Notes under the pieces: generated by a model | Told to the model about the DNA's origin: nothing | What the model saw: the letters and a program-made list of their open reading frames with translations, nothing else | The model's database searches: none | Shown here: one piece after another, positions 1 to 9,000 of the stretch | How positions within the stretch are numbered: the first letter of the stretch is position 1 | Layout of the letters: each line of letters starts with the position of its first letter | Position numbers and translations under genes: made by a program | Assembly (NCBI GenBank): GCA_051744345.1 | Contig: JBNJCW010000001.1 | Span: 29,614-93,613, forward strand | Length of the DNA stretch: 64,000 nt | Reading direction: 5' to 3' | DNA from: Halolacustris sp051744345 | GTDB taxonomy: Bacteria > Actinomycetota > Humimicrobiia > Humimicrobiales > Humimicrobiaceae

Positions 1-309
1 GGCAAAACCTATAAGCTTAAATTCGGCCATCATGGGGCCAACCATCCGGTTAAGAATCTGGAAACCGGGAGGGTTGAAATTACTACCCAGAATCATGGCT
101 TTTCCCTGGATATTGATTCACTTTCCAATATAAAGGAAACCGAGCACAGGATTACCCACATTAACTTAAATGATCAGACCATGGAAGGGGTGGATTATCC
201 CGGCTTGAGCGCCTTTGCGGTGCAGTACCACCCGGAAGAAGGCCCGGGGCCCCACGACGGCCGCTATATCTTTGAAAAATTTGTAAATATTATTGACAAT
301 TTCAAATAG
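1..309 (+). CDS. carA: carbamoyl-phosphate synthase small subunit, C-terminal part
   Basis: This is the last 102 codons of the glutaminase subunit of carbamoyl-phosphate synthase; the 5' part lies outside the window. The subunit hydrolyses glutamine and passes ammonia to CarB. Frame 1 is open from the first base to TAG at 307. It shows the class I glutamine amidotransferase tail: a GANHPV stretch, a TQNHGF stretch, and YHPEE at about codons 76-80, where the His and Glu belong to the Cys-His-Glu catalytic triad. The family is identified from these motifs and from carB starting 8 nt downstream. The pyrimidine operon presumably begins with pyrB/pyrC upstream, which cannot be seen. Confidence 0.95.
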   Translation, partial: GKTYKLKFGHHGANHPVKNLETGRVEITTQNHGFSLDIDSLSNIKETEHRITHINLNDQTMEGVDYPGLSAFAVQYHPEEGPGPHDGRYIFEKFVNIIDNFK

Positions 310-317
310 GAAGGTTT

Positions 318-3300
318 ATGCCTAAGAGAAAAGACTTAAAAAAGATTATGATAATAGGTTCCGGCCCCATAATAATTGGGCAGGCATGCGAGTTTGACTA
401 TTCCGGTACCCAGGGGTGCAAGGTTTTAAAGGAAGAGGGTTATAAGGTGGTGCTGGTAAACAGCAATCCGGCAACCATAATGACTGATCCGGAATTTGCT
501 GATAAAACCTATATAGAACCCCTTACTGTTGATTTTGTAAGAAAAATCATAAAGAAGGAAAGGCCTGACGGCCTGCTTCCAACCTTGGGCGGCCAGACAG
601 GCTTAAATATTGCGGTAGCGCTGGATGAGCAGGGGGATCTGGACAGGTATGGAGTGGAGCTTTTGGGAGCAAATACAGAGGTTATAAATAAAGCGGAGGA
701 TAGAAAGCTATTCAAGCAGGCCATGAGAGGCATAGGGCTGCATGTGCCTCCCAGCGGTTATGCCCACAGCCTGGAAGAGGCGCTTGCTTTCAGCCGCAAG
801 CTTAAGTTTCCATTGGTGGTCAGGCCCAGCTTTACCCTGGGGGGACTGGGCGGCGGTGTTGCTTTTAATAAGGAAGAGTTTACAGAAACGGTTATAAGGG
901 GCCTTGACCTGTCTCCCATAGGGAGGGTGCTTATTGAAAAGTCTGTAGCAGGATGGAAAGAGTTTGAGCTGGAAGTAATGAGGGATAAGGCAGATAATGT
1001 GGTTATCGTATGTTCCATTGAGAACTTTGACCCCATGGGGGTACACACCGGAGACAGCATAACTGTAGCTCCTGCACAGACCCTTACAGATAAAGAGTAC
1101 CAGGAGATGCGCAATGCTTCATTGAAGATTATGAGGGAGATAGGTGTGGAGACCGGGGGTTCAAATATCCAGTTTGCCATCAACCCTAAAAATGGTAAGC
1201 TGGCTGTAATTGAGATGAACCCGAGGGTGTCCAGAAGCAGCGCTCTGGCTTCAAAAGCAACAGGTTTTCCCATTGCCAAAATTGCTGCAAAACTGGCTAT
1301 AGGATATACTCTGGATGAGATACCCAATGATATAACCAAAAAGACCCCTGCATGTTTTGAGCCTTCCATAGACTATGTGGTAGTAAAATTCCCGCGGTGG
1401 GCATTTGAAAAATTTCCTGAAACTGACCCCACGCTTACCACCAGAATGAAATCGGTGGGAGAGGCCATGGCTATAGGCAGGACCTTTAAAGAGGCTCTGC
1501 AGAAGGCAATCAGGTCGCTGGAAATTGACCGTTACGGGTTGGGTGCTGACGGATACAACAATATTGTAGGGGAGCTTCTAAATGATAAGCTCTCCGTTCC
1601 CAACCAGGACCGTATATTCTATATAAAGCATGCTTTTGAGATAGGCAAAAGCATTGAAGAAATTTTCAGTTATACCAAGATAGACCCGTGGTTCCTTTAT
1701 AATATTAAGCAGCTGGTAGAGTTTGAGAAACAATTTATCCAAAAAGGCATAAAAGGATTAACCAGGGAAGGTCTCTGGGAAGCCAAAAGGATGGGGTATT
1801 CGGATATACAGATAGCCAGCCTCCTGGGGAGCTCAGAAGACAAGGTCCGGAGCCTCAGAAAACAGATGGGCATAAATACCACTTTTAAGACCGTGGATAC
1901 CTGTGCTGCCGAATTTGAGGCTTATACCCCTTACTACTATTCAACCTATGAGACAGAAGATGAGATAAAGGATTCCAAAAAGGATAAAATAGTCATACTG
2001 GGCAGCGGCCCTAACAGGATAGGGCAGGGCATAGAATTTGACTACTGTTGCGTGCATGCCTCTTTTGCCCTTCACGAGGACGGTTACGAGACCATAATGG
2101 TAAACTGTAATCCGGAAACGGTAAGTACGGACTACGACACATCTGACCGCCTTTATTTTGAGCCTTTAACCTTTGAGGATGTGATGAATGTAATTGAAGC
2201 CGAAAAGCCTTACGGGGTAATAGTTCAGTTTGGAGGCCAGACTCCATTGAAGCTGGCCATAAGGCTCCAGGAGGCAGGAGTAAATATACTGGGCACTTCC
2301 CCTGACAGCATAGACCTTGCTGAGGACAGGAAAAGGTTCGGCGCCATGCTGCAGGATATGGGCATACCCCAGCCGGACAATGGAACTGCATTAAATATAG
2401 AAGAGGCCAAAGAGATTGGAAAAAAGATAGGGTACCCTGTGCTGGTGAGGCCGTCATATGTTTTGGGGGGAAGGGCAATGAGCATAGTCTATAATGAAAG
2501 CTCCCTTATAGATTATGTAAGGAATGCGGCGCTGGTTTCGCCTGACAAGCCAATACTGGTGGACAAATTCCTGGAGAGGGCTATTGAGGTTGATGTGGAT
2601 GCTGTGTTTGATGGAGAGGAGATCTTTATAGGGGGGATAATGGAGCATATAGAAGAAGCAGGCATACACTCAGGAGACAGCGCCTGTGTTATTCCGCCTT
2701 TTACCTTGAGCGATGATACTATAGGCCTGCTAAGGGATTATACGTACAGGATAGCTAAGAAACTGGGGGTAAGAGGGCTGATAAACATCCAGTATGCTAT
2801 AAAAAATTCAGAGGTTTATGTATTGGAAGCTAACCCCAGGGCCTCAAGGACAATACCTTTTATCAGTAAATCCATAAATATTCCCCTGGCCAAGATTGCC
2901 TCCAGGGTTATGACCGGGAAAAAATTGAGCGAGCTTGATTTTGAGCGAAAGGATTCCACCAAGCTTGACTATTTCAGCATAAAAGAAGCGGTAATGCCGT
3001 TTAACCGTTTTCCGGGCATAGACACTGTGCTTGGCCCTGAAATGAAATCAACGGGTGAGGTAATGGGAATAGATACCAATTTCGGGGTAGCCTTTGCCAA
3101 ATCCCAGATTGCCACCAACCAGAAATTCCCTACCTGTGGAACGGTGTTTATAAGCGTAAGCGACAGGGACAAGGAACATATTGTGGATATAGCTAAAAGC
3201 TTTATGGACATGAATTTTAAAATAATTACCACCAAGGGCACCGGCGATTATCTGGAAAGCAAGCAGATTAAGTGTGATTCGGTTCTAAAAATAAGGGAAG

Positions 3301-3530
3301 GGCGGCCAAACGTAATGGACCTTATAAAAAATGGGGAAGTGGACCTTATAATAAATACGCCGGAGGGAAGCAGCGCCAGAAGCGACGGTTATTTTCTAAG
3401 GACTGCAGCAGTTCTGCATAATGTGCCTTCCATTACCACCATTTCCGGAGCCGCAGCTGCCATTCAGGGAATAAGGGAACTAAGGACCAATACCAATATA
3501 AGGGTTAAAGCCATACAGGACTATAAATGA
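318..3530 (+). CDS. carB: carbamoyl-phosphate synthase large subunit
   Basis: CarB makes carbamoyl phosphate from bicarbonate, ammonia and two ATP, for pyrimidine and arginine synthesis. The 1070-residue protein has the usual full length. Two ATP-grasp halves are visible, each with a GSGP(I/N) nucleotide-fold start (about residues 14 and 560) and a conserved NPR stretch (EMNPRVSRSS and EANPRASRT). They are separated by the oligomerisation region, and an MGS-like allosteric domain follows at the C-terminus (about 930-1070). The ATG at 318 has an AGGAAGG ribosome site just upstream. The stop overlaps the pyrK ATG as ATGA, so the two are probably translationally coupled. Confidence 0.98.
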   Translation: MPKRKDLKKIMIIGSGPIIIGQACEFDYSGTQGCKVLKEEGYKVVLVNSNPATIMTDPEFADKTYIEPLTVDFVRKIIKKERPDGLLPTLGGQTGLNIAVALDEQGDLDRYGVELLGANTEVINKAEDRKLFKQAMRGIGLHVPPSGYAHSLEEALAFSRKLKFPLVVRPSFTLGGLGGGVAFNKEEFTETVIRGLDLSPIGRVLIEKSVAGWKEFELEVMRDKADNVVIVCSIENFDPMGVHTGDSITVAPAQTLTDKEYQEMRNASLKIMREIGVETGGSNIQFAINPKNGKLAVIEMNPRVSRSSALASKATGFPIAKIAAKLAIGYTLDEIPNDITKKTPACFEPSIDYVVVKFPRWAFEKFPETDPTLTTRMKSVGEAMAIGRTFKEALQKAIRSLEIDRYGLGADGYNNIVGELLNDKLSVPNQDRIFYIKHAFEIGKSIEEIFSYTKIDPWFLYNIKQLVEFEKQFIQKGIKGLTREGLWEAKRMGYSDIQIASLLGSSEDKVRSLRKQMGINTTFKTVDTCAAEFEAYTPYYYSTYETEDEIKDSKKDKIVILGSGPNRIGQGIEFDYCCVHASFALHEDGYETIMVNCNPETVSTDYDTSDRLYFEPLTFEDVMNVIEAEKPYGVIVQFGGQTPLKLAIRLQEAGVNILGTSPDSIDLAEDRKRFGAMLQDMGIPQPDNGTALNIEEAKEIGKKIGYPVLVRPSYVLGGRAMSIVYNESSLIDYVRNAALVSPDKPILVDKFLERAIEVDVDAVFDGEEIFIGGIMEHIEEAGIHSGDSACVIPPFTLSDDTIGLLRDYTYRIAKKLGVRGLINIQYAIKNSEVYVLEANPRASRTIPFISKSINIPLAKIASRVMTGKKLSELDFERKDSTKLDYFSIKEAVMPFNRFPGIDTVLGPEMKSTGEVMGIDTNFGVAFAKSQIATNQKFPTCGTVFISVSDRDKEHIVDIAKSFMDMNFKIITTKGTGDYLESKQIKCDSVLKIREGRPNVMDLIKNGEVDLIINTPEGSSARSDGYFLRTAAVLHNVPSITTISGAAAAIQGIRELRTNTNIRVKAIQDYK

Positions 3531-4312
3531 AATCTTCAACCGGAGAAATCATAAGCAATTCCAGGGTAGGGGAAGACCTTTACAAGCTTGAATTTTTTTC
3601 CCCTTCCGTATGCAGGAGTGCTGAACCCGGCCAGTTTCTAAATATAAGGTGCTCAGGCCCTGACCAGCTGGATCCTTTGCTGAGGAGGCCGTTTAGCATT
3701 TATGATACAGATGAAAATTTCAATGTGGCAACCATCCTTTACCTGGTAAGGGGAAAAGGCACCAGGTTCCTGTCCCGGCTGGCCAGGGGAGATATTCTTG
3801 ATTTCTGCGGCCCGCTTGGCAACCCCGTGCAGCCAGCAGGAGATAAGGTGCTTCTGGTTGCGGGAGGCATAGGCATTGCACCCCTTCTTTTTTTGGCCAA
3901 AGTCTGTATACAGCAAAAAAAAGAGGTATACATGCTGGCGGGGTTTAAGGACCAAAGGTATATGCTGGTGGAAAAGGATATGATGAGGCTAAACTTAAAT
4001 TATATGATATATTGTGAACAGGACAGGTGGGCTAACAGGGGCCTGGTAACTGATGGCATCAGCAATATGTCAAAGTATAGCGGTTATGAAATATACTGCT
4101 GCGGGCCGCTAGAGATGTTAAAGAGTCTTCAGGCAAAACTTGCCGGGGCAAGCAATAAAATTGTGGCCCTTCTTGAGGAAAGGATGGCTTGCGGTGTAGG
4201 AGTGTGCGACGGTTGCGCGGTAAAGGTAAGGGAGGGCCGGGATGGTTTTGGCTACCTTAAGGTATGCAGTGACGGGCCTGCATTTAATCTGATGGAGGTT
4301 GTCTTTGAGTGA
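3527..4312 (+). CDS. pyrK: dihydroorotate dehydrogenase electron-transfer subunit
   Basis: PyrK is the FAD and 2Fe-2S subunit of class 1B dihydroorotate dehydrogenase. It passes electrons from PyrD to NAD+. The 261-residue protein has the flavin-binding RPFS motif in the first 60 residues, a nucleotide-binding VAGGIGIAP segment in the middle, and four cysteines near the C-terminus (about C222, C227, C230, C247) in the ACGVGVCDGC...VCSDGP pattern that binds the 2Fe-2S cluster. It overlaps carB by 4 nt and pyrD by up to 8 nt. The class 1B type, rather than the quinone-linked class 2 enzyme common in aerobic actinobacteria, fits an anaerobic host (inference). Confidence 0.96.
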   Translation: MKSSTGEIISNSRVGEDLYKLEFFSPSVCRSAEPGQFLNIRCSGPDQLDPLLRRPFSIYDTDENFNVATILYLVRGKGTRFLSRLARGDILDFCGPLGNPVQPAGDKVLLVAGGIGIAPLLFLAKVCIQQKKEVYMLAGFKDQRYMLVEKDMMRLNLNYMIYCEQDRWANRGLVTDGISNMSKYSGYEIYCCGPLEMLKSLQAKLAGASNKIVALLEERMACGVGVCDGCAVKVREGRDGFGYLKVCSDGPAFNLMEVVFE

Positions 4313-5234
4313 TGCATCTTACCCCCGTCTGGAGGTAAAGCTGGGGGATATAGAGCTCAAAAATCCGGTTATTGCCTGTTCGGGAACTTTTGGCAGCGGG
4401 ATAGAGTACTCTGATTTTTATAATACAGCTTTGCTGGGGGCGGTAACCACCAAAAGCTTTTCACTCCATAAGCGGCAGGGGAATCCCCCTCCAAGGATTT
4501 TTGAAACTGCTTGCGGGATGCTTAATTCTGTCGGGCTGCAGAACGGGGGTATAGATGATTTTTTACACAATCACCTGCCGGCTATAAGGAAGTTAAACAT
4601 AAAACCCATACTTTCCATATTTGGAGAAAATATAGAGGAGTTTGAAAAAATTTCTCTGGCAGTAGCGGATATAACCGCAGAACTTCTGGCAATAGAGCTT
4701 AACCTTTCCTGCCCCAATGTGGAAAAAGGGGGAATGGCTTTTTGCAGTCTGCCGCAGGAGGTAGAGGCGGTTACGTCAAAAGTTAAGCAGACAGTAAAAA
4801 TTCCTGTCATTGTTAAGCTAAGCCCGAATACAGGGCAGATGGAGCCGGCTGCTGCTGCAGCCAGGGACGGCGGAGCCAGCGCATTATCTGTAATTAATAC
4901 CCTGGTGGGGACAGCTTTTGATATACATACCTTCAAACCCAGGCTTGGGAATATAATGGGAGGCCTTTCCGGTCCGGCCATAAAACCTGTAGCCCTGGCC
5001 AGGGTTTATGAGCTGTGCAGCAAAAAGATCCTCCCGGTTATAGGGATGGGGGGAATCTTTAGCTGGGAAGATGCGGTGGAATTTTTAATAGCAGGTGCTG
5101 AAGCGGTAGGGATAGGGACGGCTAATTTTGTTGATTACCATGCAGCAGAAAAAATAATTGAGGGCATAGCCGGATACTTAAGGCAGAAAAATATTGATGA
5201 TGTTAATAAAATAATAGGAAAGGCATTAAATTGA
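4305..5234 (+). CDS. pyrD: dihydroorotate dehydrogenase, class 1B catalytic subunit
   Basis: PyrD oxidises dihydroorotate to orotate with FMN and works with the adjacent PyrK. The conserved core NLSCPN carries the catalytic cysteine of class 1 enzymes, and the C-terminal VIGMGGI and AEAVGIGTA segments bind FMN phosphate. A TTG start at 4305 is preferred because GGAGG (4294-4298) lies 6 nt upstream. The in-frame TTG at 4299 directly abuts the GGAGG and is too close. The choice changes only two residues. The gene overlaps pyrK at its start and pyrF by 4 nt (TTGA) at its end. Confidence 0.96.
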   Translation: MSDASYPRLEVKLGDIELKNPVIACSGTFGSGIEYSDFYNTALLGAVTTKSFSLHKRQGNPPPRIFETACGMLNSVGLQNGGIDDFLHNHLPAIRKLNIKPILSIFGENIEEFEKISLAVADITAELLAIELNLSCPNVEKGGMAFCSLPQEVEAVTSKVKQTVKIPVIVKLSPNTGQMEPAAAAARDGGASALSVINTLVGTAFDIHTFKPRLGNIMGGLSGPAIKPVALARVYELCSKKILPVIGMGGIFSWEDAVEFLIAGAEAVGIGTANFVDYHAAEKIIEGIAGYLRQKNIDDVNKIIGKALN

Positions 5235-5962
5235 GCAGCAAGAATATAAAATTAGCTGACCGCCTTATAATATCCATCGATGTTTCCCAGAAACAGCAGG
5301 TAACAGAGATGTGCAGGAAGATTTCAGGCAAGGTAAGTACTTTAAAAATCGGCCTGGAGCTTATATACAGCCAGGGGCTTTCCATAGTGGATACGATAAA
5401 AAGCTTCGGGTATAAGGTAATGCTTGATTCAAAACTTCATGATATACCCAATACAGTATCCGGCGCCTGCAGGGCAATAACCTCTCTGGGGGTCTCGGCG
5501 GTAACTGTCCATACCTTGGGAGGTCCCGGGATGATCGGGGATGCCAGAAAGGCAATTGCCGACAGGTCTGAAAAGATGGGGGTTTTTGCCCCGCTTCTTA
5601 TGGGGGTTACTGTACTCACCAGCCTGGATGACAGGGATATGGGCATGATGGGGTTTGGAGACGGCTATATGGATACGGTTGCCTGTCTTGCCTCAATGGG
5701 TATTTCAGCCGGTTTGGACGGGATAGTATGTTCACCCAGGGAGGTAAAGGTATTAAGGCAGAAGCTGGGTTCTGATTTTTATATTGCAACTCCGGGTATC
5801 AGGCTAAAAGAGGATAGCAGTGATGACCAGAAAAGGGCAGCCACCCCCCAGCAGGCTTTAGCAGATGGGGCGGATTTTCTGGTGGTAGGCCGCTCCATAA
5901 CCGCCAAGAAAGATATCCCGGGTACAATAGACAAATACTTGCATATATTGGGAGGATTTTAA
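5231..5962 (+). CDS. pyrF: orotidine 5'-phosphate decarboxylase
   Basis: PyrF decarboxylates OMP to UMP, the last step of de novo UMP synthesis. The 243-residue protein has the active-site DSKLHDIPNTV segment (Asp-Lys-Asp array) near residue 65 and a C-terminal TPGIR phosphate-binding loop followed by VVGRSIT. This is the E. coli/Bacillus-type (type 1) family, whereas many characterised actinobacteria carry the type 2 family. It starts with TTG overlapping the pyrD stop and is followed 1 nt later by pyrE. Confidence 0.96.
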   Translation: MSSKNIKLADRLIISIDVSQKQQVTEMCRKISGKVSTLKIGLELIYSQGLSIVDTIKSFGYKVMLDSKLHDIPNTVSGACRAITSLGVSAVTVHTLGGPGMIGDARKAIADRSEKMGVFAPLLMGVTVLTSLDDRDMGMMGFGDGYMDTVACLASMGISAGLDGIVCSPREVKVLRQKLGSDFYIATPGIRLKEDSSDDQKRAATPQQALADGADFLVVGRSITAKKDIPGTIDKYLHILGGF

Positions 5963-5963
5963 T

Positions 5964-6563
5964 ATGCTGAAAGTAATAAAACAGAGCAAAAACATAAACG
6001 TATTAGAAATGCTGGAGAGTTCAGGGGCAATACTGGAGGGCCATTTCAAGCTTACTTCCGGGTACCACAGCGCCTATTACCTCCAGTGCGCCAAACTTCT
6101 TATGCATCCGGACCTTACCCGCAAGCTTGCTGATGAAAGCAGGCGCATGCTGGCAGAGTCGATAAACCTGGATGATATAGACCTGGTGGTCTCACCTGCC
6201 ATGGGAGGTATACTGTTTGGTTATATGCTTGCTTACAGATTAGGCAAGGATATGATTTATACAGAGAGGAAAAAAGAGAAAATGGAGCTCAGGAGGGGAT
6301 TTAAGTTAAGCGAAGGGCAGAAAGTTGTTATTGCTGAAGACGTAATTACCACCGGCGGCTCGGTAAAAGAGGTGATTGAAATATGCAGGCAGAACAAGGC
6401 AGAGGTTCTGGCTGTTGTATCCATAGTAGACAGGTCAGAGGGGATTGATTTCAAACTTTTCTATAATTTCCTCATCAAGCTTGAAATTGATAAATTTTTA
6501 TCTCAGGAATGCACAATGTGCAGGCAGGGCAAGGCAATAGATACCCCGGGAAGCAGTAAATAG
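5964..6563 (+). CDS. pyrE: orotate phosphoribosyltransferase
   Basis: PyrE joins orotate and PRPP to give OMP. The 199-residue protein has the type I phosphoribosyltransferase PRPP loop VVIAEDVITTGGS at about residue 120 and the N-terminal GHFKLTSG substrate-loop region. The ATG follows the GGAGG at about 5951. It is the last gene of the pyrimidine operon here; a new promoter lies between it and mihF. PyrE after PyrF is unremarkable. Confidence 0.96.
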   Translation: MLKVIKQSKNINVLEMLESSGAILEGHFKLTSGYHSAYYLQCAKLLMHPDLTRKLADESRRMLAESINLDDIDLVVSPAMGGILFGYMLAYRLGKDMIYTERKKEKMELRRGFKLSEGQKVVIAEDVITTGGSVKEVIEICRQNKAEVLAVVSIVDRSEGIDFKLFYNFLIKLEIDKFLSQECTMCRQGKAIDTPGSSK

Positions 6564-6575
6564 GCTCCGCCCAGA

Positions 6576-6603
6576 TTGTAATTACCCTATTTTATTGTAT
6601 ACT
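6576..6603 (+). promoter_or_regulatory. predicted promoter of mihF-gmk operon
   Basis: A -35 TTGTAA (6576-6581), a 16-bp spacer and a -10 TATACT (6598-6603) lie in the 69-bp gap after pyrE. The predicted start near 6610 leaves a leader of about 23 nt before mihF. The same -35/-10 geometry recurs before rpmF, rpsP, nusA and the rRNA genes. Confidence 0.6.
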
Positions 6604-6632
6604 TTTATAAGCTATGGCAGGGAAAGCAGACA

Positions 6633-6953
6633 ATGTCTTTTAAGAACTTAAGCAAAGAGTCAAGGGAAAAAGCTCTTGTAAAAGCCAGGCAGATAAGGAA
6701 GAGCCGGGCAGAGCTAAAAAAATCCCTGAAGAAGGGAAGAACTGATCTAAAATCTATATTTTTTGATGAAAGAATTTTTAAGCAAATCGCTAATATGAAG
6801 CTGGTGGAACTGGTAAGCTCCCTTCCGGGAATGGGAAGGGAGAGGGCAGAGCGCATCCTGGTTCAGGAGCTTGGCATAAGCCTGTCCAAAAGGGCGGGCG
6901 GATTGGGGAAAAAACAGAGGCAGCGGTTTTTAAATTATTTTAAAATAAGCTAG
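6633..6953 (+). CDS. mihF: integration host factor, actinobacterial type (mIHF)
   Basis: This is a small basic nucleoid protein that binds and bends DNA, known as mIHF in mycobacteria and sIHF in Streptomyces. The family is unrelated to the HU/IHF fold. The 106-residue protein has a lysine/arginine-rich helical N-terminus, then the helix-two-turn-helix core LPGMGRERAERIL (about residues 64-76), then RAGGLGKKQR. In mycobacteria the family sits directly before gmk and rpoZ, exactly as here. It is regarded as an actinobacterial hallmark, so it is the best taxonomic marker in the window apart from the rRNA. Confidence 0.92.
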   Translation: MSFKNLSKESREKALVKARQIRKSRAELKKSLKKGRTDLKSIFFDERIFKQIANMKLVELVSSLPGMGRERAERILVQELGISLSKRAGGLGKKQRQRFLNYFKIS

Positions 6954-6955
6954 TT

Positions 6956-7531
6956 ATGTCAAAAAAAGGAAGATTGTTTATAATATCCGGACCTTCAGGA
7001 GCAGGCAAGAGCACCCTTATAGGTGAGAGCCTGAAAGATTTAAAGGATTTTGAAAAATCTATTTCCTGTACCACCCGCCCCGTCAGGAGGAATGAGGAAA
7101 AAGGGAAACATTACCGGTTTGTGACCGAAGAAAAGTTTAAGGAGATGATAGAAGAGGGAAAGTTGCTGGAATGGGCCAGTTACTGTGATTACCTCTACGG
7201 AACTCCTGCTGATTTTGTTAACCGGAAACTGCAGGAAGGGATAAACGTCATACTGGAAATAGATGTGCAGGGCGCAATGCAGGTAAAGGAAAAGGCAGGG
7301 GATGCCTATATGATATTTATAGCCCCCACCTCTTTATCCGAGGCAAGGCAAAGGCTTATGGGGAGAGGAACAGATATTGCACCGGAAATTGAAAAAAGGC
7401 TCGCTGTCGCCGAACAGGAAATGAAATACAAAAAGTACTATGATTGCATAATTGTAAATAACAATTATAATGAAGCTTTGTTAAATTTAAAGGAAGTGCT
7501 AAACAGAGAAAAGGGGAGGAAAAGACCTTGA
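6956..7531 (+). CDS. gmk: guanylate kinase
   Basis: Gmk phosphorylates GMP to GDP. The 191-residue protein has the P-loop GPSGAGKS (residues 12-19), the GMP-binding SCTTRPVR...EKGKHYRF segment, and the EWASY...YGTP region typical of the family. It lies 2 nt after mihF, and its stop overlaps the TTG start of rpoZ by 4 nt. Confidence 0.97.
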   Translation: MSKKGRLFIISGPSGAGKSTLIGESLKDLKDFEKSISCTTRPVRRNEEKGKHYRFVTEEKFKEMIEEGKLLEWASYCDYLYGTPADFVNRKLQEGINVILEIDVQGAMQVKEKAGDAYMIFIAPTSLSEARQRLMGRGTDIAPEIEKRLAVAEQEMKYKKYYDCIIVNNNYNEALLNLKEVLNREKGRKRP

Positions 7532-7764
7532 CTAAGATACCATATGTGGATACCTATATAGAGAGAATAGATAATAAATACACTTTATGCATAGCAGTAG
7601 CCAAAAGGGCCAGAGAGCTGGGAAACTACTTTGCTGCCAAGAGGAATATGGAAAGGGTGAATGTAGTACCCCCGCTTGTAGATATTGAAAGTAAAGACCC
7701 TTTGGAGATAGCATTAAATGAATTTAGAGCAAAAAGTGTAAGTTATATCAGGGCTGGCAGATAA
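7528..7764 (+). CDS. rpoZ: RNA polymerase omega subunit
   Basis: RpoZ is the small omega subunit that helps assemble RNA polymerase around beta'. The 78-residue product has the family pattern YTLCIAVAKRARELG followed by a P-L-EIALNEF segment. It starts with TTG overlapping the gmk stop, with an AGGGGAGGA ribosome site at about 7512-7520. The gmk-rpoZ-coaBC order is conserved widely. Confidence 0.94.
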   Translation: MTKIPYVDTYIERIDNKYTLCIAVAKRARELGNYFAAKRNMERVNVVPPLVDIESKDPLEIALNEFRAKSVSYIRAGR

Positions 7765-7767
7765 TAG

Positions 7768-8988
7768 ATGTCTTCTGTATTTAATGGAAAAAATATTATT
7801 CTTGCTGTAACCGGTTCAATTGCCGCATACAAGGCTGCACAGCTGTGCAGCCTGCTAAAAAAAAAGGGATCGGAAATCTATCCTGTAATGACGCCGGATG
7901 CGGCCAATTTCATCGGTCCGCTGACTCTAAGCTCCATTGCCGGCAATAAAACCATAATAAGCCAGTATGAGCAGGGTGAAAAAATTTATCATATCTCACT
8001 GGCCCATAGCGCAGATGCCATGGTTATTGCGCCTGCCAGCGCTAATACTATATCCAAGCTTGCCTGTGGAATTTGCGATAATTTCCTAACCACCACAGCA
8101 ATCTCTGCCCGGTGCCCGGTGCTAATGGCACCGGCTATGAACCAGAGCATGTATTTGGAGAAATCTGTGCAAAAAAACATAGAAGACCTAAAATCATCAG
8201 GAAAATATTTTTTTATTGGTCCCTTACAAGGGAGGCTTGCCTGCGGAGAGAAGGGCACGGGAAAGATGGCTGATCCGGCAATTATTGCAGAAGAGATTGG
8301 CTTTCTCCTACATTACAGTAACCAGCTGAAAGGCAAAAAGGTACTGGTTACTGCCGGAGGAACCAGAGAATACATAGATCCTGTTCGCTTTATATCCAAT
8401 CTCTCCAGCGGAAAGATGGGAGCTGCTTTAGCTGAAGAAGCAGAACTTAGGGGAGCAGAAAAGGTTGTACTGGTTACTGCCGGCCAGGATACCGTCTCCG
8501 GTAAGGTGAAAGGGGTTTATGTCCAGACATCGGCACAGATGAAAGAAAAGATACTTGAGGTTTTTGACGACATGGACATTATAATAATGGCTGCGGCAGT
8601 AAGCGATATAGTGCCGGAGAAAACTTATGACTATAAGTTGAAAAAAAAAGATGATATATTATCAAAAATAAGCTTTAGGATAAATGAAAATATCCTAAAG
8701 CTTCTGGCTGAAAAGAAGGAAAAAGGGCAGCTTTTGATTGGTTTTGCAGCTGAATACGGGCCGGATATGAAAAATGTATCGGAAAGGATAAGCGGCAAAA
8801 ATATAGATGCCGTTATAGCTAATGATATATCCCGGCCGGATATAGGCATGGGCAGCGACTATAACCAGGTTACAATAGTAACCAGGCAAGGAAAAGAAAT
8901 AGAGCTTAAAAAAGCAAAAAAAAGGCTGATAGCCAGGCAGATATGGGATCAGCTGATTGAAATTTTTATGGATAAGCAAAAGAGTTAA
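7768..8988 (+). CDS. coaBC: phosphopantothenoylcysteine decarboxylase / phosphopantothenate-cysteine ligase
   Basis: This bifunctional enzyme makes 4'-phosphopantetheine from phosphopantothenate and cysteine in CoA synthesis. The N-terminal flavoprotein half (about 1-185) has the family's His region (YHISLAHSAD), the APAMN motif and the LACGEKGTG loop with the active-site Cys. The C-terminal CoaB half has VTAGGTREYIDPVRFISN and the KLKK motif. The length of 406 aa is normal. No strong ribosome site is visible before the ATG, which is 3 nt after the rpoZ stop, so coupling to rpoZ is likely. Confidence 0.96.
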   Translation: MSSVFNGKNIILAVTGSIAAYKAAQLCSLLKKKGSEIYPVMTPDAANFIGPLTLSSIAGNKTIISQYEQGEKIYHISLAHSADAMVIAPASANTISKLACGICDNFLTTTAISARCPVLMAPAMNQSMYLEKSVQKNIEDLKSSGKYFFIGPLQGRLACGEKGTGKMADPAIIAEEIGFLLHYSNQLKGKKVLVTAGGTREYIDPVRFISNLSSGKMGAALAEEAELRGAEKVVLVTAGQDTVSGKVKGVYVQTSAQMKEKILEVFDDMDIIIMAAAVSDIVPEKTYDYKLKKKDDILSKISFRINENILKLLAEKKEKGQLLIGFAAEYGPDMKNVSERISGKNIDAVIANDISRPDIGMGSDYNQVTIVTRQGKEIELKKAKKRLIARQIWDQLIEIFMDKQKS

Positions 8989-9000
8989 CAGGGGGCAAAC

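Noticed and set aside
758..1369. 203-codon minus-strand frame opposite carB
   Set aside because: carB is certain on the other strand, and the frame shows no family motif.
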